DNA of 9,013 nucleotides, taken from assembly GCA_023255355.1 (NCBI GenBank), contig JALRIU010000170.1, forward strand, positions 1 to 9,013, written 5' to 3'. The translations under genes were made by a program, and so were the position numbers. Every line of letters begins with the position of its first letter. Position 1 is the stretch's first letter. The DNA comes from Pseudomonadales bacterium (GTDB lineage: Bacteria; Pseudomonadota; Gammaproteobacteria; Pseudomonadales; JAHEIH01). Under the pieces are notes generated by a model, which saw only the letters and a list, made by a program, of their open reading frames with translations, had not been told where the DNA came from and searched no databases. Of this stretch, positions 1 to 5,911 are shown in pieces.

Positions 1-1463
1 AACGCATCAAAACCGCACTCACTAACCATTTTAGAGAACTCGGCCTCAGCCGACTGGCAGATAATTTTGGGAGGATTGAGGAAGATTTTTTGAATTGCTT
101 CAACAAGTTGCTCTCCTCGCATATCAGGTAAATTCAAATCAACAAACAACGCATCAAAACTATTATCTTTGCCAACAAGCTCAAGGGCTTCTTTACCATT
201 TTTGGCCACAACAACGTGATCAAAATACTTTTCCAGTAAAAATTGTCCGACCATAATATTTACATCATCGTCATCGACCAACAAGCATGTCTGTGAGCTA
301 TTTACACGCTGCAAGCCTTTAATTTCAGATTGGCGCGCTTGTAAATCCGCAACATTCTGCTGATCACTGAGCTGTGTTAGCAAAAGAGTAAAACACGTTC
401 CTTTGCCAGCGGTTGATGCTACCGTGAGCTCAATTCCTAGAACTTCGCTCAACATCTTCACAATTCCTAGGCCTAGTCCAGTAGAACCTTTCGCATTCAA
501 AATAGTCTCACGACTGTAATTTTCAAATGCTCGTTTTATATCTTTGATACCTAATCCAGTATCTTTGACTTGAATGCTGATACCGTTTGAAAAGCCTTCA
601 ACAATTACATTAACGCGTCCTTGCTCAGTATATTTAATGGCATTACTTATTAGGTTATCCAAGATCTGAGAAAGACGAAGATCATCTGTTTCACAATAAG
701 GTGGTAAGCTTAATTGCTCAGTTAAAATAAATTCTAGGCCTTTATCATGCGCGAGAGCTCGATGCTGATCAAAACTCTGCCTAACCGTTTGCAATATATC
801 TGTGGTATCCATTTTTGGCTCAATACCCCCTGCACAAATCTTGGAGATATCGAGAATATCGTCTATTAAACGGGCAAGTTTGGCTGAACTTTTACGGACC
901 ATGGACAGTAATTTGTGGGTTTGCTCATCACTATCAAATGCCTCAAGTACACTTACTGCACCTAAAATACCATGAAGTGGCGTGCGAATATCATGACTAA
1001 TCTGGGCAAAAAATAAATCACGCATTTCAAGTGCTTCAGTCGCCTTGCGCTGTGACTCGATGATTGCCGTAACGTCAGTATGAGTTCCTGTAAATCTAAT
1101 GGGACGACCTTTTGCATCACGCTCCGTGACTCGTCCTTGATCTAAGATGTAAACCCAAGAACCATTTTTATGTCGCATGCGGTGTGTATTCGCATAAGTT
1201 GGTGACCTGCCCTCAATATGATCGGCAATATCATCAAAACAGCTTTGCAGATCATTAGGGTGCACCCTTAGCGACCAATCATCGAGGGTTTGAGTTAGCT
1301 CTGAGGGGACAAGACCAAGCATTTCTGCCCAGCGATCGTCAAAAACGACTTCGTTTGTTTGTGGATTCCAATCCCACATCCCAACGTTGGCACATGACAA
1401 AACAAGCTCCAAGCGCTCCTTTACTGCGGCTAGATTTTCTGGAGTTTTGGTAATGAAGCTCAT
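1..1463 (-). CDS. Hybrid sensor histidine kinase (PAS–HisKA–HATPase–REC), partial at 3' end
   Basis: I translated this frame by hand: it is open for 487 codons from the ATG at 1463 to the window edge, so the C-terminus is missing. Residues about 15–135 form a PAS fold ending in the usual GTHTDVT segment. HisKA follows, with the H-box ISHDIRTPLHG and phospho-accepting His157. The ATPase domain has the N-box DNLISNAIKYT (about 269–279), the G1 motif DTGLGI (301–306) and the G2 motif STGLGLGI (about 327–334). A receiver domain begins near 393, with the acidic cluster DDDD (397–400) and predicted phospho-acceptor Asp442 in VDLNLPD. There is no signal peptide or membrane span, so it probably acts in the cytoplasm; the PAS ligand is unknown. 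The upstream in-frame stop is the dnaB stop, and no other ATG lies between; AAAGG sits about 10 nt before the start. More receiver or Hpt sequence may follow beyond the window. Confidence 0.9.
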   Translation of the reverse strand, partial: MSFITKTPENLAAVKERLELVLSCANVGMWDWNPQTNEVVFDDRWAEMLGLVPSELTQTLDDWSLRVHPNDLQSCFDDIADHIEGRSPTYANTHRMRHKNGSWVYILDQGRVTERDAKGRPIRFTGTHTDVTAIIESQRKATEALEMRDLFFAQISHDIRTPLHGILGAVSVLEAFDSDEQTHKLLSMVRKSSAKLARLIDDILDISKICAGGIEPKMDTTDILQTVRQSFDQHRALAHDKGLEFILTEQLSLPPYCETDDLRLSQILDNLISNAIKYTEQGRVNVIVEGFSNGISIQVKDTGLGIKDIKRAFENYSRETILNAKGSTGLGLGIVKMLSEVLGIELTVASTAGKGTCFTLLLTQLSDQQNVADLQARQSEIKGLQRVNSSQTCLLVDDDDVNIMVGQFLLEKYFDHVVVAKNGKEALELVGKDNSFDALFVDLNLPDMRGEQLVEAIQKIFLNPPKIICQSAEAEFSKMVSECGFDA

Positions 1464-1529
1464 CAGTCGATTGCCTTTATGTTTGTCATAAAAGCGTAGA
1501 CCTTGATTAGTTTTTAAGCAAAAAAAATT

Positions 1530-2972
1530 TTAATATTGATCTTGATATTCAATTGCCAAATTTTCAAAGCGAGTGTAGCGACTCACAAACGCCAGCTTAC
1601 AGGTACCAATAGGTCCATTCCGTTGCTTACCAATAATGATTTCAGCAATACCCTTTTGATCGGTATCTTCGTTATACACCTCATCACGATAGATAAACAT
1701 AATCACGTCAGCATCCTGCTCGATGGCACCTGATTCACGTAGGTCCGAATTGATTGGCCGTTTATTAGGGCGCTGTTCGAGCGTCCTATTTAGCTGGGAG
1801 AGAGCAATGACAGGACAATTAAACTCTCTGGCAACAGACTTTAAACCTCGGGATATTTCAGAAATCTCCTGGGTGCGACCTTCTTTGAAGCCGTTAATTT
1901 TCATTAACTGTAAATAATCGACCATGACCATACCAATATCGCCATGCTCACGCTGAATACGTCGTAAACGCGCGCGGATTTCGGTTGGTGCAAGCCCCGT
2001 GGAATCATCAATGAATAATGGACGATCTTTGATCTTTTTGACAGCGGTACTCAGTTTTGGCCAGTCTTCTTCGGTAAGCTTACCCGAAAACACATTTTTC
2101 ACATCAATACGGCCTAAAGAGCCAATCATCCTTTTTACGATATCTTCAGCAGGCATCTCCATAGAAAACACTACCACCGGCTTGCTAGTCGCAAGCATGG
2201 CATTTTCGACTAGGTTCATCGCAAACGTGGTTTTACCCATCGATGGACGACCAGCAACAATTACTAAATTGGATTTTTGCAACCCTGATGTCATCTCATC
2301 AAGTCGTTCAAAACCTGTAGTTACACCCGTAATGGCAGTATCCGAATGAAACAGTTCATCAATTTGAGTCAAGGTTTTTTGCAGAACGGGATTCACCGCC
2401 TGAGGGCCACCCTCATTGGGGCGCTCGTCACGAATACGAAGAATATTGCTCTCTGCACTATCCAACAAAGCATCTCTACTAGAACCCTGACTATCATAAG
2501 CGCTGTCGACAATCTCTGAGGCAGTTTTTATTAATTGTCGTAGAGTGGACTTTTCTCGCACAATGGTGGCATAGGCACGAATATTAGAGACACTGGGCGT
2601 GTTTTCAGCCAACTCTGCTAAATAGGGCAAACCACCCACACGATCTAATTCACCAATACCTTGCAGCTTTTCTGCGACAGTGATGACGTCGATAGGCTGC
2701 TCTGCTGCAACCAGTCCAGCCATCGCTTCAAAGAGGATTCGATGATCAGCTCGGTAAAAATCACTTGGGGTAATAACATCAGACACAAGATCCCAAGCAC
2801 TATCCTTGCCGGGAATCGACAACATTAATCCACCCAAGACCGACTGTTCTGCCTCAGTTGAATGGGGGACAACTTTTAACGTTGTATCGAAATCTACATC
2901 TAGGCGATCTGGATATTCATCGAGTTCGACGCCTGCTGCGTATTCGTCATCGGGTAGCGGGATATCTTCCAT
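1530..2972 (-). CDS. dnaB: Replicative DNA helicase DnaB
   Basis: 480 residues, against 471 for the E. coli protein. DnaB is the hexameric ATP-driven helicase that unwinds DNA at the replication fork and recruits primase. The N-terminal domain starts at PHSTEAEQSVLGGLML (about 36–51). The RecA-like domain carries Walker A GRPSMGKT (241–248, Lys247), Walker B MVMVDYLQLM (348–357, Asp352), the conserved LSQLNRTLEQR and DLRESGAIEQDAD segments, and GKQRNGP (448–454), whose Arg451 matches the arginine-finger position. No intein or insertion is present. The first 33 residues are strongly acidic (12 Asp/Glu) and differ from the E. coli leader. Start 2972 has only a weak purine-rich ribosome site (AAAGA). 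A terminator at 3005–3042 separates it from rplI, so dnaB is expected to depend on read-through or its own promoter, which I could not identify. Confidence 0.98.
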   Translation of the reverse strand: MEDIPLPDDEYAAGVELDEYPDRLDVDFDTTLKVVPHSTEAEQSVLGGLMLSIPGKDSAWDLVSDVITPSDFYRADHRILFEAMAGLVAAEQPIDVITVAEKLQGIGELDRVGGLPYLAELAENTPSVSNIRAYATIVREKSTLRQLIKTASEIVDSAYDSQGSSRDALLDSAESNILRIRDERPNEGGPQAVNPVLQKTLTQIDELFHSDTAITGVTTGFERLDEMTSGLQKSNLVIVAGRPSMGKTTFAMNLVENAMLATSKPVVVFSMEMPAEDIVKRMIGSLGRIDVKNVFSGKLTEEDWPKLSTAVKKIKDRPLFIDDSTGLAPTEIRARLRRIQREHGDIGMVMVDYLQLMKINGFKEGRTQEISEISRGLKSVAREFNCPVIALSQLNRTLEQRPNKRPINSDLRESGAIEQDADVIMFIYRDEVYNEDTDQKGIAEIIIGKQRNGPIGTCKLAFVSRYTRFENLAIEYQDQY

Positions 2973-3004
2973 GGTGTCTTTTTTTAATGTCGGAGATTGA
3001 TAAT

Positions 3005-3042
3005 AAAAAAAAAGCGAGGAGAGTTAAACCCATCCTCGCTTT
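3005..3042 (-). terminator. Rho-independent terminator between rplI and dnaB
   Basis: A 10-bp perfect stem pairs 3011–3020 with 3033–3042 (core GCGAGGA/TCCTCGC) around a 12-nt loop. On the minus strand it is followed by nine T (complement of 3005–3013). It lies about 45 nt past the rplI stop and ends about 30 nt before the dnaB start. The plus strand also has a T-rich 3' side, but no plus-strand gene enters from that direction. Confidence 0.88.
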
Positions 3043-3054
3043 ATTTTTTACAAA

Positions 3055-3093
3055 GTGTGTTTAAACACACCTAACTGAGTAAAGTTTACTCAG
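3055..3093. repeat. Two consecutive palindromes after rplI
   Basis: 3075–3093 is an inverted repeat of two 9-base arms (CTGAGTAAA/TTTACTCAG) around one base, and it contains the rplI stop codon. 3055–3070 is a perfect 16-base palindrome, GTGTGTTTAAACACAC. Both lie between the end of rplI and the terminator. The near absence of loops makes them look more like protein-binding or cruciform-type DNA symmetry than RNA hairpins, though mRNA end protection is possible. Their function is unknown. Confidence 0.6.
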
Positions 3094-3532
3094 CCGCAAC
3101 AGTCAATTTGATAGTTGCAGTAACTTCGCTGTGCAATTGCACGTCGATGTCGTATTCGCCTACTTCACGCAATACGCCGTTAGGCAAACGTACTTCGCTC
3201 TTGTTCACTTCGACACCAGCAGCAGTGATCGCCTCGGCGATATCACGTGTACCAATAGAACCGAACAATTTGCCTTCGTCACCGGCTTTGCTAGTGATAG
3301 TCACTGCAAGCGCTGACACTTTTTCACCACGTGCTTGAGCAGCAGCTAACGACTCAGCAGCAGCTTTTTCTAAATCAGCACGACGAGCTTCGAATTCAGC
3401 AACGTTAGCTTCAGTTGCTGCAACAGCTTTACCAAATGGCAACAAGTAGTTACGACCATAGCCAGAATTCACTTGGACCTTATCACCCAAACCACCTAAC
3501 TTACCTACTTTTTCCAGAAGAATAACTTCCAT
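3086..3532 (-). CDS. rplI: 50S ribosomal protein bL9
   Basis: 148 residues, matching the 149 of E. coli L9. bL9 binds domain V of 23S rRNA near the L1 stalk and affects reading-frame maintenance. The N-terminal domain begins MEVILLEKVGKLGGLGD and contains GYGRNYLLPFGKA, the family signature. A long Ala/Glu-rich connecting helix follows (about 45–75), then the C-terminal domain with LFGSIGTRDIAEAI. I chose the start at 3532 rather than an upstream in-frame ATG at 3580 because 3532 gives the canonical N-terminus and has AGAGGG 8 nt before it; the 16 extra residues (basic, no L9 similarity) are just open upstream frame. It is the last gene before the terminator and follows the membrane protein gene by 49 bp. 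Confidence 0.97.
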   Translation of the reverse strand: MEVILLEKVGKLGGLGDKVQVNSGYGRNYLLPFGKAVAATEANVAEFEARRADLEKAAAESLAAAQARGEKVSALAVTITSKAGDEGKLFGSIGTRDIAEAITAAGVEVNKSEVRLPNGVLREVGEYDIDVQLHSEVTATIKLTVAAE

Positions 3533-3581
3533 CTTAAGTACCCTCTTAAATTTTGCGCGACGTCTAATCGCGGTTTTCATC

Positions 3582-4442
3582 TCACGCCGCGGTATGATTT
3601 ACGCGACGACGCACATCTATAAAACTATCAATCACTGCCAACAGGCAGATGACAAACTTAACTGGATCAACCAATACTAAGCTTATGTAGAGCATCCATA
3701 CCCAACGACGCTTGTTATGCGTTTTATTGAATAGAAAGTGCAACAAGCCCAGTCCACTCATCAACAACGGCATAGCAATGGCCATTGCCCATAGGGTATA
3801 TTGTTCCCCTAGTGTCATGAGATAACCAGCACACAACAATAATGCCGCTGACAATCTTGAGTTAAATCGCAAAGCGCGAAACTCACTTGCAAACCCACCA
3901 GGGTTGTAGAGCGTGGCCTGCCACCAACGCGCTAACACAAGGCTGACTGAAACACACAAGGTATGCATCAATACCAAACCGCCGCTGATCAACTCTTTTG
4001 AGGGTGATATAATCACTACCTCTGGAGCGTCTGCAGGCAATCCTGCCTTAAACTGTGACACTAGTTGCTGCATGACCTGCACAAGCATGTCCAAATACCC
4101 AGATGCAACCGTTACAAGCACCCCGCCAACCAACAAACCAGTGACGGGAGCCATTAGCAACCCAAGTGAAAGCGATACTGTGCTTCGCAACACAGCTGCA
4201 ACCACAAAGGCGCCAATCAACGTTGTCAGCGGCAATACCTCCGCCAGGAGATAAAGCACTGCTGCCGCTGGGAGAAGCGACCATAACAATATAATCGCTC
4301 CCTCAGACAAACCTTTTCGCAAAGTAACAAGCGCTACTACTGCCGCACCGACCCAAAAAAACAGGGAGGTTCCGGTGCCTAATGCCGCTACTAGCAATGC
4401 AGCAGCTCTGCTGCGCATTGCAAATTCAGCTATCGAACGCAT
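3582..4442 (-). CDS. Polytopic inner-membrane protein of the rpsR–rplI interval (DUF2232/YybS-like)
   Basis: 286 residues, almost entirely hydrophobic. I estimate eight or so membrane segments, roughly at 12–40, 47–68, 72–90, 92–115, 152–172, 197–215, 217–238 and 247–272. A more polar stretch at about 117–150 and a conserved-looking loop ARWWQATLYNPGGF (171–184) interrupt them. The tail is basic (DVRRRVNHTAA). A membrane protein of this type sits between rpsR and rplI in Pseudomonas, and in Bacillus the DUF2232 protein YybS lies near rplI. I place this one in or near DUF2232 from topology and context, not from a profile search. Biochemical function is unknown. The start at 4442 has GAGAGG about 5 nt upstream. 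It lies 31 bp after rpsR and 49 bp before rplI, so it is co-transcribed with ribosomal protein genes. Confidence 0.85.
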   Translation of the reverse strand: MRSIAEFAMRSRAAALLVAALGTGTSLFFWVGAAVVALVTLRKGLSEGAIILLWSLLPAAAVLYLLAEVLPLTTLIGAFVVAAVLRSTVSLSLGLLMAPVTGLLVGGVLVTVASGYLDMLVQVMQQLVSQFKAGLPADAPEVVIISPSKELISGGLVLMHTLCVSVSLVLARWWQATLYNPGGFASEFRALRFNSRLSAALLLCAGYLMTLGEQYTLWAMAIAMPLLMSGLGLLHFLFNKTHNKRRWVWMLYISLVLVDPVKFVICLLAVIDSFIDVRRRVNHTAA

Positions 4443-4473
4443 TTAACCTCTCGGAGATACGTTCAAATCCACA

Positions 4474-4701
4474 CTAGTTGTGTGAATCAGTATATGGAAT
4501 CAACGCTAAGTAACGAGCGCGCTTAATGGCAGTTGCCAACTGGCGCTGGTATTTAGCATTTGTACCAGTAATACGACTTGGAACAATCTTACCAGTCTCT
4601 GAAATGTATGCTTTCAAAGTGTCCAAATCTTTATAATCAATTTGCTTTACGCCTTCAGCGGTAAAGCGGCAGAACTTACGACGACGGAAAAAACGTGCCA
4701 T
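4474..4701 (-). CDS. rpsR: 30S ribosomal protein bS18
   Basis: 75 residues, the full length of the E. coli protein. bS18 binds the 16S rRNA platform as a heterodimer with bS6. The basic N-terminus MARFFRRRKFCRF is followed by the diagnostic KIVPSRITGTNAKYQRQL and IKRARYLALIPYTD. One cysteine (Cys11) is present. AGGAGA sits 6 nt before the ATG. The gene ends in TAG, an uncommon stop for a highly expressed gene. It lies 26 bp after rpsF with no priB between them, unlike E. coli. Confidence 0.98.
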   Translation of the reverse strand: MARFFRRRKFCRFTAEGVKQIDYKDLDTLKAYISETGKIVPSRITGTNAKYQRQLATAIKRARYLALIPYTDSHN

Positions 4702-4727
4702 ATCTTATCTCCTAATATTACCGCGGG

Positions 4728-5150
4728 TTATTCTTCTTCGTTGTCGTCGCTGTCGTCTTCAACGTCAGCATCGTCAACTAAAACTTCTTCTTCACGTGCA
4801 GGCTTGCGCTCGCGACGCTCACGACTTTCTTTCTCGCCTTTCATGATCAACGATTCTTCAGAAACAGCCTCATCCATACGGATAACAAGGTTGCGAAGAA
4901 CAGCATCGTTGTAACGGAAAGAAGAATCTAGCTCAGCCATGACTTCGTCATTAGCTTCGATATTCATCAAAATATAGTGAGCTTTATGGATTTTGTTGAT
5001 TGGGTAAGCCAATTGACGACGGCCCCAGTCTTCCATACGGTGAATTTGACCACCTTTAGAGGTAATCACTTGTGAGTAGCGCTCGACCATGCCGGGCACC
5101 TGCTCGCTTTGGTCTGGATGGACCATAAAAACAACTTCGTAGTGACGCAT
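4728..5150 (-). CDS. rpsF: 30S ribosomal protein bS6
   Basis: 140 residues. bS6 joins bS18 on the 30S platform, and the S6:S18 pair is also a known translational autoregulator of its own mRNA. The N-terminus MRHYEVVFMVHPDQSEQVP and the segments MEDWGRRQLAYPI and KAHYILMNIEA are typical of the family. From about residue 105 the chain becomes basic and then strongly acidic, with the last 18 residues mostly Asp/Glu and ending EEE. In E. coli the S6 C-terminus receives extra glutamates from RimK; this tail looks like a comparable substrate, but no rimK is in view. AAGGAG lies 5 nt before the ATG. This is the first gene of the block and follows the leader and promoter described separately. Confidence 0.98.
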   Translation of the reverse strand: MRHYEVVFMVHPDQSEQVPGMVERYSQVITSKGGQIHRMEDWGRRQLAYPINKIHKAHYILMNIEANDEVMAELDSSFRYNDAVLRNLVIRMDEAVSEESLIMKGEKESRERRERKPAREEEVLVDDADVEDDSDDNEEE

Positions 5151-5155
5151 TGTAG

Positions 5156-5201
5156 CTCCTTACGGGTTAAAGTCTTCCGCAAAATACGGTAAGACAAGGA
5201 G
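5156..5201 (-). promoter_or_regulatory. rpsF leader: candidate S6:S18-responsive hairpin with anti-Shine-Dalgarno
   Basis: On the minus strand, 5195–5172 can form a hairpin: outer stem GTCTT/AAGAC, then ACCG opposite CGG, closed by a U-rich loop. A CCG in the hairpin just upstream of rpsF is the hallmark of the S6:S18-binding mRNA motif. Directly 5' of the hairpin is CTCCTT (5201–5196), complementary to the rpsF Shine-Dalgarno AAGGAG (5161–5156). Pairing these would stack a six-base helix on the hairpin, with a 10-nt bulge (5171–5162), and hide the ribosome site. Sequences and complementarity are seen directly. S6:S18 binding and sequestration are inferred, and I cannot tell whether the CCG is bulged, as the known motif requires, or paired with CGG. 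Confidence 0.6.
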
Positions 5202-5246
5202 ACCTAAAAGATGGAATTACAGCCACCCTATAGGAATGAGGCGCGA

Positions 5247-5275
5247 ATACTACAGATTACACAATTAATATGCAA
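5247..5275 (-). promoter_or_regulatory. Sigma-70-type promoter of the rpsF operon
   Basis: Read on the minus strand: -35 TTGCAT (5275–5270), a 17-bp spacer, and -10 TAGTAT (5252–5247). The GC-rich stretch CGCGCC follows. A GC-rich discriminator is typical of ribosomal promoters under stringent (ppGpp) control. Predicted transcription start is near 5240, giving a leader of about 90 nt that includes the whole hairpin element. Confidence 0.75.
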
Positions 5276-5410
5276 GTATTTTAGTCGTTTCAGGGGTTTT
5301 CCTCGCCAAATAAGCACGCGAAATCTGATGGCTCCGCAAAGCTATTTTTGCCACTGTACTAAATTTTCCAACTTGCTAATATAGTAGGAATTTCTTAATG
5401 AGTTGAGATA
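5276..5410. other. Upstream part of the divergent rpsF / MarR-gene intergenic region
   Basis: Together with 5151–5275 this makes 260 bp between the divergent rpsF and MarR-family genes. I see no open frame and no convincing sigma-70 pair reading towards the regulator. The AT-rich stretch at 5371–5400 (around CTAATATAGTAGG) is the likeliest location for its promoter and any autoregulatory site. The regulator's ribosome site is poor: only GAG/TGAG-like bases precede the ATG. Confidence 0.4.
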
Positions 5411-5899
5411 ATGTCAAACAAACATATTGATGATGTATTAATAGCCGTTAGACGCGTCATTAGAGCGACAGACTTACAATCAAAACACCTTGTTAAAAAA
5501 ACCGGGCTAACCACACCGCAACTTTTGATTCTGAAAGCCATCCAAAGAGAACCTCAACTCACCTTAGGCGAGCTTTCTAGGCAAATTAGCTTGAGCCAAG
5601 CAACAGTGACTACCATTATTGATCGCCTTGAAAATCGAGAACTTATTCAACGGACACGATCATCGGATGACCGCAGGAAAGTATTTATTAATATTACCCA
5701 AATGGGCAGCGACATACTCAACACTGCACCACCAGTACTGCAAGAACAATTCATAAATCAGTTTAATAGCTTAAAAGAATGGGAACAAAGTATGATTCTC
5801 TCATCACTTCAACGGGTGGCCGAAATGATGGACGCACAACACATCGATGCCGCTCCAATACTTATAGTTGACCCGCCAACTAAGGGGGCCAACAACTAA
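5411..5899 (+). CDS. MarR-family transcriptional regulator, CosR/EctR-like
   Basis: 162 residues, a normal length for the family. MarR proteins are dimeric winged-helix DNA-binding proteins, usually repressors. An N-terminal dimerisation helix (VLIAVRRVIRATDLQSK, about 9–25) is followed by GLTTPQLLIL. The helix-turn-helix spans about 51–79 (LGELSRQISLSQATVTTIIDRLE), and the wing RTRSSDDRRKVFINIT (81–96) holds the conserved DDRR. The C-terminal dimer helices end in MMDAQHIDAAPIL. From memory, the IRRVIRA start and MDA..IDAAPIL end resemble CosR/EctR, which control ectoine synthesis and BCCT genes; this assignment needs a tree. The convergent neighbour, 12 bp away, is a BCCT transporter, which fits. 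It is the only plus-strand gene here. Confidence 0.9.
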   Translation: MSNKHIDDVLIAVRRVIRATDLQSKHLVKKTGLTTPQLLILKAIQREPQLTLGELSRQISLSQATVTTIIDRLENRELIQRTRSSDDRRKVFINITQMGSDILNTAPPVLQEQFINQFNSLKEWEQSMILSSLQRVAEMMDAQHIDAAPILIVDPPTKGANN

Positions 5900-5911
5900 G
5901 CTTTATTTTAT

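Noticed and set aside
1510..1550. Possible terminator after dnaB (AATAT/ATATT arms followed by eight T on the minus strand)
   Set aside because: The stem is five A/T pairs only and contains the stop codon; too weak to call.
1999..2349. 116-residue plus-strand open frame inside dnaB
   Set aside because: It is antisense to the conserved DnaB ATPase domain and has no ribosome site or recognisable domain; it is a shadow of the real gene.
3533..3580. Upstream in-frame ATG giving bL9 a 16-residue basic N-terminal extension
   Set aside because: The canonical bL9 N-terminus (MEVILLEKV) begins at 3532 with AGAGGG in front of it; the extension has no family similarity and lies in the intergenic gap.
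4048..4284. 78-residue minus-strand open frame inside the membrane protein gene
   Set aside because: It is an alternative frame of a well-supported membrane protein with its own start and ribosome site.
4702..4727. Search for priB between rpsF and rpsR, as in E. coli
   Set aside because: The gap is only 26 bp and holds just the rpsR ribosome site; the gene is absent here, as in other lineages of this type.
5371..5400. Sigma-70 promoter for the MarR-type gene using TATAGT or TAATAT as -10
   Set aside because: No acceptable -35 hexamer lies 16–18 bp upstream of either, so I did not call it as a promoter.
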